Part shown: positions 33,872-43,254 of the stretch, piece after piece
Position numbering within the stretch: position 1 is the stretch's first letter
Layout: the number at the start of each line of letters is the position of its first letter
Source: Gemmatimonadetes bacterium 2013_60CM_65_52
GTDB lineage: Bacteria > Gemmatimonadota > Gemmatimonadetes > Gemmatimonadales > Gemmatimonadaceae
DNA length: 64,000 bases
Direction: 5' to 3'
Assembly (NCBI GenBank): GCA_002215645.1
Contig: NGFI01000005.1
Span: 240,678 to 304,677 of the forward strand
Program-made: the position numbers and the translations under genes
Notes under the pieces: generated by a model
What the model saw: the letters and a program-made list of their open reading frames with translations, nothing else
Database searches by the model: none
Told to the model about the DNA's origin: nothing

Positions 33872-33967
33872 TCAACTCCCAAAGATGGCCTCTGGCCGGA
33901 CTTTGGGACAGTGGCCGCAACGTGCCTTGGACAGCGCCACGCCGCAAAAAGTGCACATCCGCCGCAT
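33872..33967 (-). CDS. 31-residue zinc-ribbon microprotein coupled to purH
   Basis: This short frame codes for [20 protein letters not shown] and a short tail ending IFGS. The two C-x-x-C knuckles (C5, C8 and C17, C20) make a minimal zinc ribbon. Its ATG shares the A of the purH stop (TGATG), a classic sign of translational coupling, and its stop is followed 5 bases later by a hairpin. The sequence is protein-like and too regular to be chance in a GC-rich spacer. Zinc ribbons of this size usually bind RNA, DNA or a protein partner. The role here is unknown, and the coupling suggests a link to purine synthesis or simple co-expression. Confidence 0.6.
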   Translation of the reverse strand: MRRMCTFCGVALSKARCGHCPKVRPEAIFGS

Positions 33968-35499
33968 CAATGCCGGAAGAGCCTGACGCCGGTGAAGACC
34001 ATGGCAATGTCGTGCTCGTCCGCCGCCGCAATCACCTCGGCATCGCGCACGGAGCCTCCGGGCTGAATGATGGCCCGAACACCCGCCTCAGCCGCCTGAT
34101 CCACCCCGTCCCGGAATGGAAAAAATGCGTCGGAGCCGAGGGCCGCGCCTTTGGTCTCGAGTCCCGCGACAGTCGCCTTGTGCACGGCAAGAAATGCGGC
34201 GTCCACGCGTGACATCTGCCCCGCGCCAATGCCGATCGTCGCACCATCTCGTGCGAGGACGATGGCGTTGGACTTCACGCTCGCCACAGCGCGCCAGGCG
34301 AACAGCAGATCGCGCTCCTCTTCAGCCGTGGGACGACGCTTCGTGGGCACGGTCCAGTTGCTTCCGTCGAAGGACGTGGAGGGCCGCTGCTGCACGAGAA
34401 GACCGCCGCGCACGCGCTTGTAGTCGTGCGACGCGGGGTTCCATCGCGCGCGTCCCTCGAGGACTCGGAGATTCTTCTTGCGGCCGAGAGTCTCGAGCGC
34501 ACCCGGAGTGAACGCTGGCGCCACCACGCACTCGACAAAGAGTCCGGATACGGCGTTGGCGGTGGCGTCGTCCACCGGCACGCTGAAGGAAATGACGGAA
34601 CCGAACGCCGAGACGGGATCGCATGCGAGCGCTTTCCTGTATGCTTCGAGAGGAGTGGCGCCGGTCGCGAGACCACAGGGCGTCGTGTGCTTGACGATCG
34701 CGCAGCAGGTATCCTCGCCGAAGGGATCGGTGGCGAGCAGCGCCCCCTCGAGATCCAGCAGATTGTTGAACGAGAGCTCCTTGCCGCCGCGCTGCTGCAA
34801 GCCCGAGAGACCGGCACCCACGCGCTCGACGTAGAACGCGGCGGACTGACCCGGGTTCTCACCGTAGCGCAGCGACTGCTTGCGGGTGAGCGCGAGGACG
34901 ATGTGGTCCGGAAAGGTCTCATGGCGCTGCTGCGCGAACCACGTTGCAATCGATGCATCGTACGCGGCCGTGTGCTCGAAGACCTTGGCCGCCAGTCGGC
35001 GCCGGAAATCCAGGTCGTCGTCGCCGGCAGTGATGACGCCGAGTACCTGCGCGTAATCCGCGGGATCCACGACGGTGGTGACCGAAGCGAAATTCTTCGC
35101 CGCCGAGCGCAGCATGCTCGGGCCGCCGATGTCGATCTGCTCGATGACCTCGTCGGGCTGGACGTCCTTTCGTGCAGCAGTCTGCCGGAACGGATAGAGA
35201 TTCACGGCGACGAGATCGATCGGCTCGATGCCGTGCTCCCGGATGGCGTCCATATGGGCCGGCAGATCGCGGCGTGCGAGGAGCGCTCCATGGACGGCCG
35301 GATGCAACGTCTTGACGCGCCCGTCGAGCATCTCGGGAAAGTGCGTGACGTCACTTATGTCACTCACCGGAATACCCGCGTCGCGGATGGCACGCGCGGT
35401 GCCGCCGGTGGAGATCAACTCCCAACCGAGGGCGTGAAGTCCGCCGGCGAACTCAGGGAGTCCGGTCTTGTCGGAAACGGAAAGAAGAGCGCGTGGCAC
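33967..35499 (-). CDS. purH: Bifunctional AICAR formyltransferase / IMP cyclohydrolase
   Basis: PurH performs the last two steps of IMP synthesis: formyl transfer from 10-formyl-THF to AICAR, then ring closure. The 510-residue length is normal. The N-terminal cyclohydrolase domain begins [20 protein letters not shown] and contains [14 protein letters not shown] and DGRVKTLHP. The transformylase domain has [14 protein letters not shown], and [11 protein letters not shown] carries the catalytic Lys-His. The start is GTG (35497-35499). It is 30 bases from purN upstream and overlaps the zinc-ribbon start downstream. Confidence 0.97.
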   Translation of the reverse strand: MPRALLSVSDKTGLPEFAGGLHALGWELISTGGTARAIRDAGIPVSDISDVTHFPEMLDGRVKTLHPAVHGALLARRDLPAHMDAIREHGIEPIDLVAVNLYPFRQTAARKDVQPDEVIEQIDIGGPSMLRSAAKNFASVTTVVDPADYAQVLGVITAGDDDLDFRRRLAAKVFEHTAAYDASIATWFAQQRHETFPDHIVLALTRKQSLRYGENPGQSAAFYVERVGAGLSGLQQRGGKELSFNNLLDLEGALLATDPFGEDTCCAIVKHTTPCGLATGATPLEAYRKALACDPVSAFGSVISFSVPVDDATANAVSGLFVECVVAPAFTPGALETLGRKKNLRVLEGRARWNPASHDYKRVRGGLLVQQRPSTSFDGSNWTVPTKRRPTAEEERDLLFAWRAVASVKSNAIVLARDGATIGIGAGQMSRVDAAFLAVHKATVAGLETKGAALGSDAFFPFRDGVDQAAEAGVRAIIQPGGSVRDAEVIAAADEHDIAMVFTGVRLFRH

Positions 35500-35529
35500 C
35501 TGGCAATACGTGATTGGAAAGGCTGAGAA

Positions 35530-36234
35530 CTACACTGCGCGTGCCGCATCGACGATGCGGCCGAGCGTGTCTGCATCGAGGGTGTCGTCGAACGGGGGCA
35601 GTGGCCGCGCGAGAAACGGACGCTGAAGCAGCCCGTCCTCGCCGACACCAATCTCACCCGCCGCGAGCGCCTGCACCACACGCGGGAACAACACATGTTC
35701 GGCGCTGAGTACCCGGGCTGCGAGCGAGCGGTCGTCGTCGTCGGGATGAACGGGTACGCTCCAGTGCGCGATGGTGGCACCGTGATCGTATTCGTCATCC
35801 ACGAAGTGGACCGTTGGACCACTGTGCGCGGCGCCGGCCGACAGCAGGGCACGATGCACCCGAGCGCCGTACATGCCGGGGCCGCCGAATTCAGGCAGCG
35901 GAGCAGGATGCACGTTCACGATGCGGCCCGCGAACGCCCGCGTCACGTCGGAAGGAACGTGTTGCAGATAACCGGCGAGCACGATGAGATCGGGCATGTA
36001 ACGATCGATGACGCGCGCGAGCGGAACTTCTTCTGGAGCAAGACGCGACGCGCTGACCTCCGTGGGGATCCCCGCGCGGCGCGCGCGATCCAGCGCCGCG
36101 GCGGAAGGGCGATCCGCGGCGACAACCACAATGTCTCCGGCGCGCTCGTCGCCGAGCGCCGAGAGGTGATCGAGAAGCGCCTGGAAGTTCGATCCGCCGC
36201 CGCTCGCCAGCACAGCGATGCGCTGACGACTCAT
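35530..36234 (-). CDS. purN: Phosphoribosylglycinamide formyltransferase
   Basis: PurN formylates GAR using 10-formyl-THF in the third purine step. The 234-residue protein begins MSRQRIAVLASGGGSNFQAL (the GSNxxAL phosphate loop). It has LAGYLQHVP, then the catalytic VNVHPAPLPEFGG (Asn and His in place) and the Asp of VHFVDDEYDHG. The HPAPLP loop has Pro where HPALLP is usual, a mild oddity. It overlaps the upstream phosphatase stop by 4 bases and is followed by purH. The long C-terminal tail is normal for this clade-like size. Confidence 0.95.
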   Translation of the reverse strand: MSRQRIAVLASGGGSNFQALLDHLSALGDERAGDIVVVAADRPSAAALDRARRAGIPTEVSASRLAPEEVPLARVIDRYMPDLIVLAGYLQHVPSDVTRAFAGRIVNVHPAPLPEFGGPGMYGARVHRALLSAGAAHSGPTVHFVDDEYDHGATIAHWSVPVHPDDDDRSLAARVLSAEHVLFPRVVQALAAGEIGVGEDGLLQRPFLARPLPPFDDTLDADTLGRIVDAARAV

Positions 36235-36794
36235 GGCGCGCCGCCAAGGAAACGTTCGACCGCCTCGGTCAGGCTTGCCACGATTGCGACACCTGAACCT
36301 TCGGCACACTCGAGATCGACTGGCTTCGTGTTCGAGGACTGCACGAGCACGGTGTCCGCTCCGAACGAGAGACCCGGTGTGATGTCGCGCGCCTTGTCAC
36401 CGGCGAAGAAACAACGTGCCAGGTCGAGCTCGTGCGTTGACGCGGCGCGCTCGTATAGAGCCACATCGGGCTTCCGGCACGCGCACGGACCGGTGATCTC
36501 GGGATGATGCGGACAGGTGAACGTATCCAGCAGCTCGGCGCCTTCCGCACGAAGCAGCTCATCGAGCCGCTGTCGGACGAGACGGTACTGTTCCAGCGAT
36601 ACCTTGCCTCGCGCGATGCCGGACTGGTTCGTGATGACGATGGCGGGGTAGCCAGCGCTTGCGAGCCGGCGAATCGCAGCCGCTGCGCCCGGCAGCAGGC
36701 GTACGTCGTCGGGATTGTTGGTGTAATCCCGGTCCACGATGATGGTGCCATCGCGGTCAAGCAACGCGGCAAGTCGGCTACGGTGTCTAGTCAC
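36231..36794 (-). CDS. gmhB: HAD-family phosphatase (GmhB/HisB-N-like)
   Basis: The 187-residue protein is a HAD-IIIA phosphatase: motif I LLDRDGTIIVD, motif II ITNQSGIARG, Zn ligands C-P-H-H with GPCACRKP, motif III K in the same loop and motif IV FFAGDKARDI. This pattern matches D-glycero-D-manno-heptose 1,7-bisphosphate 7-phosphatase (GmhB), which supplies ADP-heptose for LPS, but histidinol-phosphate phosphatases look alike. It starts at GTG 36794, 8 bases inside the selA end, which gives the family N-terminus. The stop overlaps the purN ATG. No other heptose gene is in the window, so the substrate is uncertain. Confidence 0.85.
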   Translation of the reverse strand: MTRHRSRLAALLDRDGTIIVDRDYTNNPDDVRLLPGAAAAIRRLASAGYPAIVITNQSGIARGKVSLEQYRLVRQRLDELLRAEGAELLDTFTCPHHPEITGPCACRKPDVALYERAASTHELDLARCFFAGDKARDITPGLSFGADTVLVQSSNTKPVDLECAEGSGVAIVASLTEAVERFLGGAP

Positions 36795-38145
36795 GGGCGT
36801 CGAGAACGGCGGTGATGAGCGCATCCACATCGGCGGGCGCAATGGCACGGACGTCGAGCATGAACGCGTCGTCGCGTACCCTACCGATGACGGCCGGAGT
36901 GCCGGCGCGAAGCCGGCGCGCCCAGTGCTCCGCATCTCCCGCGAGAGCGATTGCGACGCTCGGCAGCTCCGCGCCGGGAAACGCGCCCGCACCCACCGTG
37001 CTGATACTGTCGACGATCTCGCACTCCGCGCCGGCTGCGGTCAGCGCATCGTGGATCCGCGTTGCACGTGAACGAAGGTCGGCTAGCGAGGCGCCAAGGA
37101 GTGCGAGTGCCGGAATCTCGCGCATCGCACGTTCCGGTTCACGGTAGAGAGTCAACGTGGCCTCGAGCGCCGCGAGCGTCAGCTTGTCCACGCGATATGA
37201 GCGAGCCAGCGGATTGGCGCGCATTGCAGCGAGCAGCGCCGCACTCCCGATGATGATACCAGCTTGCGGCCCTCCGAGCAGCTTGTCGCCACTCATAACC
37301 ACGACCGATGCGCCGGCGGCGAATGCCTCGCGGGCGGTGGGCTCGCCCTCCAGCCCCAGCTCGGCGAGCGAGATGAGAAGGCCGCTGCCAAGGTCGTGCA
37401 CAATTGGCACGCCGAGTCGCTGGGCGAGTGGCACGAGGTCCCGTACCGGCGTATCGGCGACGAAGCCCTCGATCGCAAAATTGCTCCGATGCACCTTGAG
37501 GATGGCGCCCGTGCGCGGGCCCGCCGCTCGCTCGTAGTCGGCAAGGTGCGTGCGATTGGTGGCGCCGACCTCGCGGAGGACTGCTCCGCTCTTCGCGATG
37601 ATCTCGTGGACGCGAAAGCTGCCGCCGATCTCGACGAGCTCTCCTCGTGAGAGGATGGCTTCGCGCCCCTCGGCGATGGTGTTCAGCGCGAGCACGAGCG
37701 CGGCGGCGCAGTTGTTGACCACCAACGCGTCCTCCGCACCCGTGAGCTCGCGGAGCAGCGATGCACAGTGCGTGTAGCGGGATCCGCGTGCGCCGGCATC
37801 CAGATCGTACTCGAGGTTGCTGTAGCCCGCGGCAATGCGCGTCATGGCGTCGATCGCATCAGGTGCGAGCGGTGCGCGCCCAAGATTCGTGTGCAGCACG
37901 ATGCCAGTGGCGTTGAGCACCGGCCGGAGCGACGCTTGCTGCGCCAGCCGAATGCGATCTGCAATTGCGCTCATCCACTCGGATTCGGCTATCGGCGCGG
38001 ACGTCGAGTCGAAGCGGGCATGGCTTACCACGGCTCGCACGGCGTCCACCACGACACCGCGTGGCGCCGATTCGAGGAGCGCACGCACACCGGCACTCTC
38101 GAGCAACGCACTCACACTCGGCAGTGCCCGCCGCGGATCGCTCAT
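36787..38145 (-). CDS. selA: L-seryl-tRNA(Sec) selenium transferase
   Basis: SelA is a PLP enzyme that converts Ser-tRNA(Sec) to selenocysteyl-tRNA using selenophosphate. The 452-residue protein has the N-terminal dimerisation segment and the conserved RPVLNATGIVLHTNLGRAPL. It also has VEIGGSFRVHEI, HRSNFAIEGF, the VHDLGSGLL Asp and the PLP lysine in VMSGDKLLGGPQAG. Its presence implies selenoproteins in this genome, but selB, selD and tRNA-Sec are not in this window. Both ends overlap neighbours: 4 bases with the lipoprotein stop and 8 with the phosphatase start. Confidence 0.96.
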   Translation of the reverse strand: MSDPRRALPSVSALLESAGVRALLESAPRGVVVDAVRAVVSHARFDSTSAPIAESEWMSAIADRIRLAQQASLRPVLNATGIVLHTNLGRAPLAPDAIDAMTRIAAGYSNLEYDLDAGARGSRYTHCASLLRELTGAEDALVVNNCAAALVLALNTIAEGREAILSRGELVEIGGSFRVHEIIAKSGAVLREVGATNRTHLADYERAAGPRTGAILKVHRSNFAIEGFVADTPVRDLVPLAQRLGVPIVHDLGSGLLISLAELGLEGEPTAREAFAAGASVVVMSGDKLLGGPQAGIIIGSAALLAAMRANPLARSYRVDKLTLAALEATLTLYREPERAMREIPALALLGASLADLRSRATRIHDALTAAGAECEIVDSISTVGAGAFPGAELPSVAIALAGDAEHWARRLRAGTPAVIGRVRDDAFMLDVRAIAPADVDALITAVLDARD

Positions 38146-39371
38146 CGCGTTGCTGGAGGTTTGGCCGCCGCGGGTGGCGTCGGTGCACCCTTCGCCGCCG
38201 TGGAATCGGCCTTTGGCTTCGGAGGCGGAGGCCGCGGCGTGGTGAAGCTGCGCTCGCTCGGCTGCACGCGTCCGCTCAGAGCGCGAACACCCGTGGCGCT
38301 GAGCCGAAAGAGGGTGTTTGTCGGGAGCGGATGCGGTAGCCTGAGTAACACGACCGTGAACGGCGGCGGCAGTGACGGCTTTGGCGGAGGAGGAGGCGTC
38401 TTGGCATTTGCCGCTCTCGGCGCCGTCTCGATCACTGGTGGAAGCGTCTTGCCGGCCAGCGAGTCCGCGCGCCGCGTCGAATCGGCGGAGAACCTAATTT
38501 TTGTGCTGTCGGCGACATGCTCGTCGCGTGGCGACCGTGCGCTGACGACGGGGATGGCCACGCTGTCGGCACCAACGAGACGGAACTGTTCCGGCGAAAG
38601 CTTCTGCGTTGGATCCAGCGCATGATCGAACGTCGCCGAGAGCGTGAGCGAGTCGGAGACCGCGACGCTGAGGATCCTGGCGGGCAGAGTGTCGCGCAGC
38701 GTCGTGAGCAACTCGACAGGCTTTGCCTGCGGCACGGTGACGCGCACCGTGTCGAACGGCTCGTTCCGGTCGAGCGCGCGATTGTTGTTCTGATCGATGA
38801 TTCCGCGCACGAGGTACGTACCCGGAGGCAAAGGCCCGACGACGAACTTTCCAAGCGTGTCCGCCTGCGCGAGATAGGTGACGCTGTCGGGGGTGATCGC
38901 CTCGATGTAGGCCTGTGCCGGCCTTTCCGCGATCCAATCGAACGCAATGCCCGTAATCCGTTCCTTCGGAATCGTGGCACCTGTCGAGAACACGAGCGAC
39001 ATCCCGTCCTTCATCTTGTTGTTGCGAAGGTCGGAGAGCCCGGGCAACAGGGTGATGGTGTACGCCGTGTTGTCCCTGAAGCCGTGACGAGGCCGCACGT
39101 CGATGCGGCTGCGATGCCAGTTCACATTGGCCGCTCCGTCGCTGGGCGACACGAGGAAATAGCTGTCCACCTCCTGCGCGCCCGTGCCGCGGTCGTTGAT
39201 GACCTTGTCGAAAAAGAAGCTGACGTTGTCCGGATGCACGTTGAGCGCATTGGTATCCGGCGTTACGCGCAGCAGTATCGGCGGCGTCTTGTCTTCCGGG
39301 CCGCCGGGTGGGGGCGACGCCGAGGCGCACGCGTTGAGAAGCACGACGACGGCGATCAGTGCTTGCCGCAC
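38142..39371 (-). CDS. Ig-like lipoprotein of unknown function
   Basis: The 409-residue product starts at GTG 39371 (MRQALIAVVVLLNACASASP), which gives a typical lipoprotein signal with lipobox LLNAC. The mature N-terminus shows the bacterial Ig-like SbsA pattern: PPGGPEDKTPP, then a NALNVHPDNVSFFFDKVIND strand pair and TAYTITLLPGLSDLRNN. A carboxypeptidase-like repeat (GPLPPGTYLVRGIIDQNNN) follows, then a Pro-rich C-terminal tail. Such proteins sit on the outer-membrane inner face or the surface, often as structural or sugar-associated parts. The start lies 16 bases inside the valS 3' end, and the stop overlaps selA. The open frame upstream inside valS is a shadow. Confidence 0.85.
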   Translation of the reverse strand: MRQALIAVVVLLNACASASPPPGGPEDKTPPILLRVTPDTNALNVHPDNVSFFFDKVINDRGTGAQEVDSYFLVSPSDGAANVNWHRSRIDVRPRHGFRDNTAYTITLLPGLSDLRNNKMKDGMSLVFSTGATIPKERITGIAFDWIAERPAQAYIEAITPDSVTYLAQADTLGKFVVGPLPPGTYLVRGIIDQNNNRALDRNEPFDTVRVTVPQAKPVELLTTLRDTLPARILSVAVSDSLTLSATFDHALDPTQKLSPEQFRLVGADSVAIPVVSARSPRDEHVADSTKIRFSADSTRRADSLAGKTLPPVIETAPRAANAKTPPPPPKPSLPPPFTVVLLRLPHPLPTNTLFRLSATGVRALSGRVQPSERSFTTPRPPPPKPKADSTAAKGAPTPPAAAKPPATR

Positions 39372-42139
39372 AGCGCCTCGACGCGTGTCCTGAGCACCTG
39401 CCGCTTCGTCACCCACTCCGTGCGCTTCGCGCGCTCGGCGTCCACGACCTGCGCGGGCGCACGCGAGACGAAACCGGGATTTTCCAGGCGACTCTCGAGG
39501 GCGGTGAGCTGCTTCTCGAGTGCGGCCAGCTCCGTTTGCAGCTTCGCGCACTCGCGCTCCACGTCGATCAGACCCTCGAGCGGGACGATCAACTCGATGC
39601 CTGCCGACAGGACGACGCTCGCCGCGGCACTCGAGGGCGCGACGCCGGCAAACACGAGCGTGGTCCTGGCGAGACGACCGAGTAGCGGCGATTCCTCCGC
39701 AAGCATTCCTCGAACGCCGTCGCGTGCGATCAGCACCGCCTCGACGCTCCTGCCCGGCGCGATGGAATACTCCGAGCGAATGCGGCGCATCGCGTCCACG
39801 ATCTCGCGCACCGTGTCGAATTCGGCAGAGCGCGCGTCGGGCCGCGCCGATCTCGGTTCCGGCCACGAGGCCGTCGCGAGGAAGGTTCCGTCGACGTGTC
39901 CGGGGAGGCGCTGCCACAGCGCCTCGGTCACGAACGGAACGATTGGATGGAGCAGCCGAAGCGCCTGATCGAACACATGCACCAGAACGGCACGCGCAAC
40001 GTCGCGATCGTCGCCAGGCGCGGCGAGACGCCCCTTGCTTGCTTCGACGTACCAGTCCGCGAGCTCGTTCCACACGAATCGGCGCGCCGTCTCAGCGAAG
40101 TCGTTGAGACGGAGTCCGGCCGTGCGCTCGTCGTCGCGCCAAGCGCCGAGTGACGGCGCAATTGGTCCGATGGCCCGGTCGCATTCACGAATGGCGACGT
40201 CGAGCCGATCGAGAATCCATGCATCCGCACGCGTGAGCTCAGTCGCGGACACGCTCGTCATTGGGCGAACGGCCTCACTTCCGACGTTCATGAGCAGGAA
40301 ACGGCCGATGTTCCAGAGCTTCGTCGCGAAGTTGCGCCCGGTGGCGAACGACTTCTCGAGATCCGCCGGATCGAGAAACACGTCGGCGCCCAGCCCCATG
40401 CCCGCGATGAGCGTGTAGCGAAGCGCGTCGGCGCCATACAGGCGCACCACGTCCATCGGATCGATGCCGTTGCCGAGCGACTTCGACATCTTGCGTCCCT
40501 GGGTGTCGCGCGCCGTCCCGTGTAGATACACGGAATGGAACGGCGTTTCGCCCTTGAACGCGAAGCCGGCCATGATCATCCGCGCCACCCAGAAGAACAG
40601 AATCTCCGGCGCCGTGACGAGGACGTCGGTGGGATAGAACGCGCGCAGATCTGTCGCCTGCTCGTTCGGCCAACCGAGCGTGGACATCGGCCACAGCCAA
40701 CTCGAGAACCAGGTGTCGAGCACGTCCTCGTCCTGCACCACGTCGCAACCACAGTACGGGCAGGCGGTGAGATCCTCGCGGCTGGCGATGACGTCCTGCG
40801 GCGGATCGCACTCGCGGCAATACCAGACCGGAACGCGATGTCCCCACCAGAGCTGCCGCGAGATGTTCCAGTCACGGATGTTGGTCATCCAGTGCTCGTA
40901 CACCCCAACCCACTTTTCGGGCAGAATGCGGATGCGTCCGTCGCGCGCGGCCTGGAGTGCCGGCTCCGCCAGCGGCTGCATGCGCACGAACCACTGGTCG
41001 CTGAGCCGCGGCTCGACGATCGTGTCGCACCGGTAGCAGTGCCGCACGGCGTGCTGATGCTGCTCGGTCTTCACGAGTCGTCCCGCGTCGTGGAGCAGCG
41101 CCGCGATGCGCTTCCGCGCGTCGAACCGGTCCATGCCGCGCAGCTCGGCGGGGACGCGGCCACCGGCGTCGGCCACCTCGTTCATCGCGCCGTACATGTC
41201 GATGACGACCGGCGACGGCAGGGAATGTCGGCGCCCGACTTCGAAATCGTTCGCATCATGCGCTGGCGTGATCTTCACGGCGCCAGTGCCGAACTCGGGA
41301 TCTGCGTACTCGTCCGCGACGACGGGAATCGGCAGATTCACGATCGGCAACAGGACATTCCGCCCGATGAGCGACGCATACCGTTCGTCGCCCGGGTTCA
41401 CGGCCACGGCGACGTCGCCGAGCATCGTCTCGGGGCGCGTCGTGGCGATGACGATGCTGCGCGTGGGATCGTCCTCCACCGCATAGGCGACGTGGTAGAG
41501 GGTGCCGCTCGTCTCCTCGCCTTCGGCCTCTTCGTCGGAAAGGGACGTCAGGCAGCGCGGACACCAGTGAATCACGCGGTGTCCCCTATAGATGAGCCCA
41601 CGCTCGAAAAGGCGCACGAAGCACTCGCGCACCGCGACGCTCAGCTCCGGGCTGAACGTGTACGCCGTGCGGGACCAGTCCGCCGACGTGCCGATGGACT
41701 TGAGCTGCTGGAGGATGACTCCGCCCGTCTCATGGACGAACGCGCGCGTCCGCTCGATGAACCGCTCGCGTCCGAGATCCTCGCGCGTGCGTCCCTCGGC
41801 GGCGAGCTGCTTCTCGATGATGTTCTGCGTTGCGATGCCGGCGTGATCGGTGCCGGGAACCCAGAGCGTTTCGCGTCCCTTCATCCGTGCCCAGCGCACG
41901 AGCACGTCCTGCACCGCGTTGTTCAGGCCATGTCCGACGTGGAGAATGGCGGTGACGTTCGGCGGAGGCATGACGACGCTGTACGGCTCGCGATCGCCAC
42001 CAACGCGCGTGGATCGTGCGGCGTCGGCCGTGAAGCAGCCCGCCTCGAGCCACCGCCAGTAGATGTCGGGCTCGGAGGACGCGGGATCATACGTCGCCGG
42101 AAAGGTGTCCGGCGACTCTGGGGTGGCTGAAATGGACAT
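39356..42139 (-). CDS. valS: Valyl-tRNA synthetase
   Basis: ValS is a class I synthetase that charges tRNA-Val and edits threonine in a CP1 domain. The 927-residue length is normal. The ATP site is PPPNVTAILHVGHGL (HIGH as HVGH), the editing-domain region contains IATTRPETMLGDVAV, and the KMSKS loop is GRKMSKSLGNGIDP. The C-terminal coiled-coil arm (LQTELAALEKQLTALESRLE) binds tRNA. It leads the long overlapping minus-strand run (lipoprotein, selA, phosphatase, purN, purH). No T-box or other leader is seen in the 63 bases before it. Confidence 0.97.
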   Translation of the reverse strand: MSISATPESPDTFPATYDPASSEPDIYWRWLEAGCFTADAARSTRVGGDREPYSVVMPPPNVTAILHVGHGLNNAVQDVLVRWARMKGRETLWVPGTDHAGIATQNIIEKQLAAEGRTREDLGRERFIERTRAFVHETGGVILQQLKSIGTSADWSRTAYTFSPELSVAVRECFVRLFERGLIYRGHRVIHWCPRCLTSLSDEEAEGEETSGTLYHVAYAVEDDPTRSIVIATTRPETMLGDVAVAVNPGDERYASLIGRNVLLPIVNLPIPVVADEYADPEFGTGAVKITPAHDANDFEVGRRHSLPSPVVIDMYGAMNEVADAGGRVPAELRGMDRFDARKRIAALLHDAGRLVKTEQHQHAVRHCYRCDTIVEPRLSDQWFVRMQPLAEPALQAARDGRIRILPEKWVGVYEHWMTNIRDWNISRQLWWGHRVPVWYCRECDPPQDVIASREDLTACPYCGCDVVQDEDVLDTWFSSWLWPMSTLGWPNEQATDLRAFYPTDVLVTAPEILFFWVARMIMAGFAFKGETPFHSVYLHGTARDTQGRKMSKSLGNGIDPMDVVRLYGADALRYTLIAGMGLGADVFLDPADLEKSFATGRNFATKLWNIGRFLLMNVGSEAVRPMTSVSATELTRADAWILDRLDVAIRECDRAIGPIAPSLGAWRDDERTAGLRLNDFAETARRFVWNELADWYVEASKGRLAAPGDDRDVARAVLVHVFDQALRLLHPIVPFVTEALWQRLPGHVDGTFLATASWPEPRSARPDARSAEFDTVREIVDAMRRIRSEYSIAPGRSVEAVLIARDGVRGMLAEESPLLGRLARTTLVFAGVAPSSAAASVVLSAGIELIVPLEGLIDVERECAKLQTELAALEKQLTALESRLENPGFVSRAPAQVVDAERAKRTEWVTKRQVLRTRVEALCGKH

Positions 42140-42202
42140 GACCCGGGAAAGTTAATTCCCGGGTCACGCGAGAAGCAGGTGCGACGCTGTTGTCCGCTTC
42201 GG

Positions 42203-42958
42203 CTACATGGCGCTCGTGGGATCGTCGACGTGATCGGCTTTTGGCACGCCGCGTCCGGGTTTGCGCGCGCGCCGGCTCGTATCCAGGACGTCATCGGCGG
42301 CCTCGCGCACCTCGACGTCGGATCCCGTCCACTTCTCCGCGAGATCCACACGTGGCGTCTGATGCCGATCCACATCGTCCGAGGAGCCCTGACGCCGGCG
42401 TCCCGTTCCCACGGTCCGTCCCTCCCAATGCCGCTCGGTCAGAGCGTCGTCGCCATTGGCGTAACGGCGCGCGTAATCGCGGACCCGGTCTTCCTCCTCG
42501 CCGACTGCCATGCGATTCAGGACCGCTTCCACGCCCGGCACGCCACGCGCGAGGACCACGGCATGCTCCGCCTCCGCGTCCGTCTTGACCCATCCCGCGA
42601 GCTCGATCGTGCGATCGCCGATGCCGCCGATGTCGACGGCGCGCTCGCACAGAATCGGATCGTTGCGGAATGCCTCGAGGACGCGCTCCTCCAGTCCCTC
42701 GGTGCCGCTCTCTTCCTCGATCTCGTCCTCCTCGAACTCGTCGAGCTCCGCAAAATCGTCGGCGACGGCCGGGCTGCCCTCGTCCTCCGTGCGTTCGGCG
42801 CCACGGCGGCGGACGCGCTCCGCCAATCCGCTGAACCCGCCCACGCGCTGTGCCACGTACATGCCAACGGCGAAGCCGGCCAGCGCGCCCAGCAAAACGC
42901 TCGTAACCGTGCCCGCGAGGTGACTCTCGTCCTCGTCCCGGAAGCGCAGGTATGACAT
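42203..42958 (-). CDS. BON-domain membrane protein
   Basis: The 251-residue protein has one helix near residues 15-40 (AGTVTSVLLGALAGFAVGMY), then an acidic linker (DDFAELDEFEEDEIEEE). A BON domain follows at about residues 95-160 (LEERVLEAFRNDPILCERAV, IELAGWVKTDAEAEHAV, VPGVEAVLNRM). A polar Arg/Asp-rich tail ends the protein. BON domains bind lipids or support envelope integrity, as in OsmY. The order (membrane helix before one BON domain) puts the domain in the cytoplasm or periplasm depending on topology. I choose ATG 42958 at the conserved start MSYLRFRDEDESH. The upstream frame overlaps divergent sequence and looks non-coding. It faces away from the small membrane gene. Confidence 0.8.
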   Translation of the reverse strand: MSYLRFRDEDESHLAGTVTSVLLGALAGFAVGMYVAQRVGGFSGLAERVRRRGAERTEDEGSPAVADDFAELDEFEEDEIEEESGTEGLEERVLEAFRNDPILCERAVDIGGIGDRTIELAGWVKTDAEAEHAVVLARGVPGVEAVLNRMAVGEEEDRVRDYARRYANGDDALTERHWEGRTVGTGRRRQGSSDDVDRHQTPRVDLAEKWTGSDVEVREAADDVLDTSRRARKPGRGVPKADHVDDPTSAM

Positions 42959-43067
42959 GGGGAAAGCCTGTGGCGAAGGGTCTGCCGCAAGGATAGCTTG
43001 CAGGGCGATGTTCCGCGAACGCGGTGCAAGAAGAAGGCCCGTGTTCTTGCCCTGAAATTGTCCGCGA

Positions 43068-43229
43068 TTGCGCCTCTCGAGAATCTTCCGAACCGACGAC
43101 GGCACGTCCTTCGACGAAGCCGTGCCGCTCCGCCGCACCGTCTTCTGGGTGGCCGTGTGGGTGGTCGTGCTGGTCGGCGTGATTCTCTATTTTCGATACG
43201 CCCGGCTGCTGACGCCGCTCCTCGGCTAA
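43068..43229 (+). CDS. Small single-helix membrane protein
   Basis: A 53-residue frame starts at TTG 43068 (MRLSRIFRTDDGTSFDEAVP) and holds one strong membrane helix, TVFWVAVWVVVLVGVILYF, then a basic-ending RYARLLTPLLG tail. Its stop is 25 bases before thrS, and it faces away from the BON gene. No start with a good ribosome site is evident; GTG 43122 is an alternative that would keep the helix. The amphipathic start, single helix and positive flanks look real, but no family is recognised. It was found by reading the frame, since it lacks an ATG. Confidence 0.5.
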   Translation: MRLSRIFRTDDGTSFDEAVPLRRTVFWVAVWVVVLVGVILYFRYARLLTPLLG

Positions 43230-43254
43230 CGCCCCGCTCCCCGCTCGCCACAAC

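Noticed and set aside
36787-38145. Selenoprotein with in-frame TGA near selA
   Set aside because: Neighbouring frames end with normal stops and have no conserved sequence after TGA.
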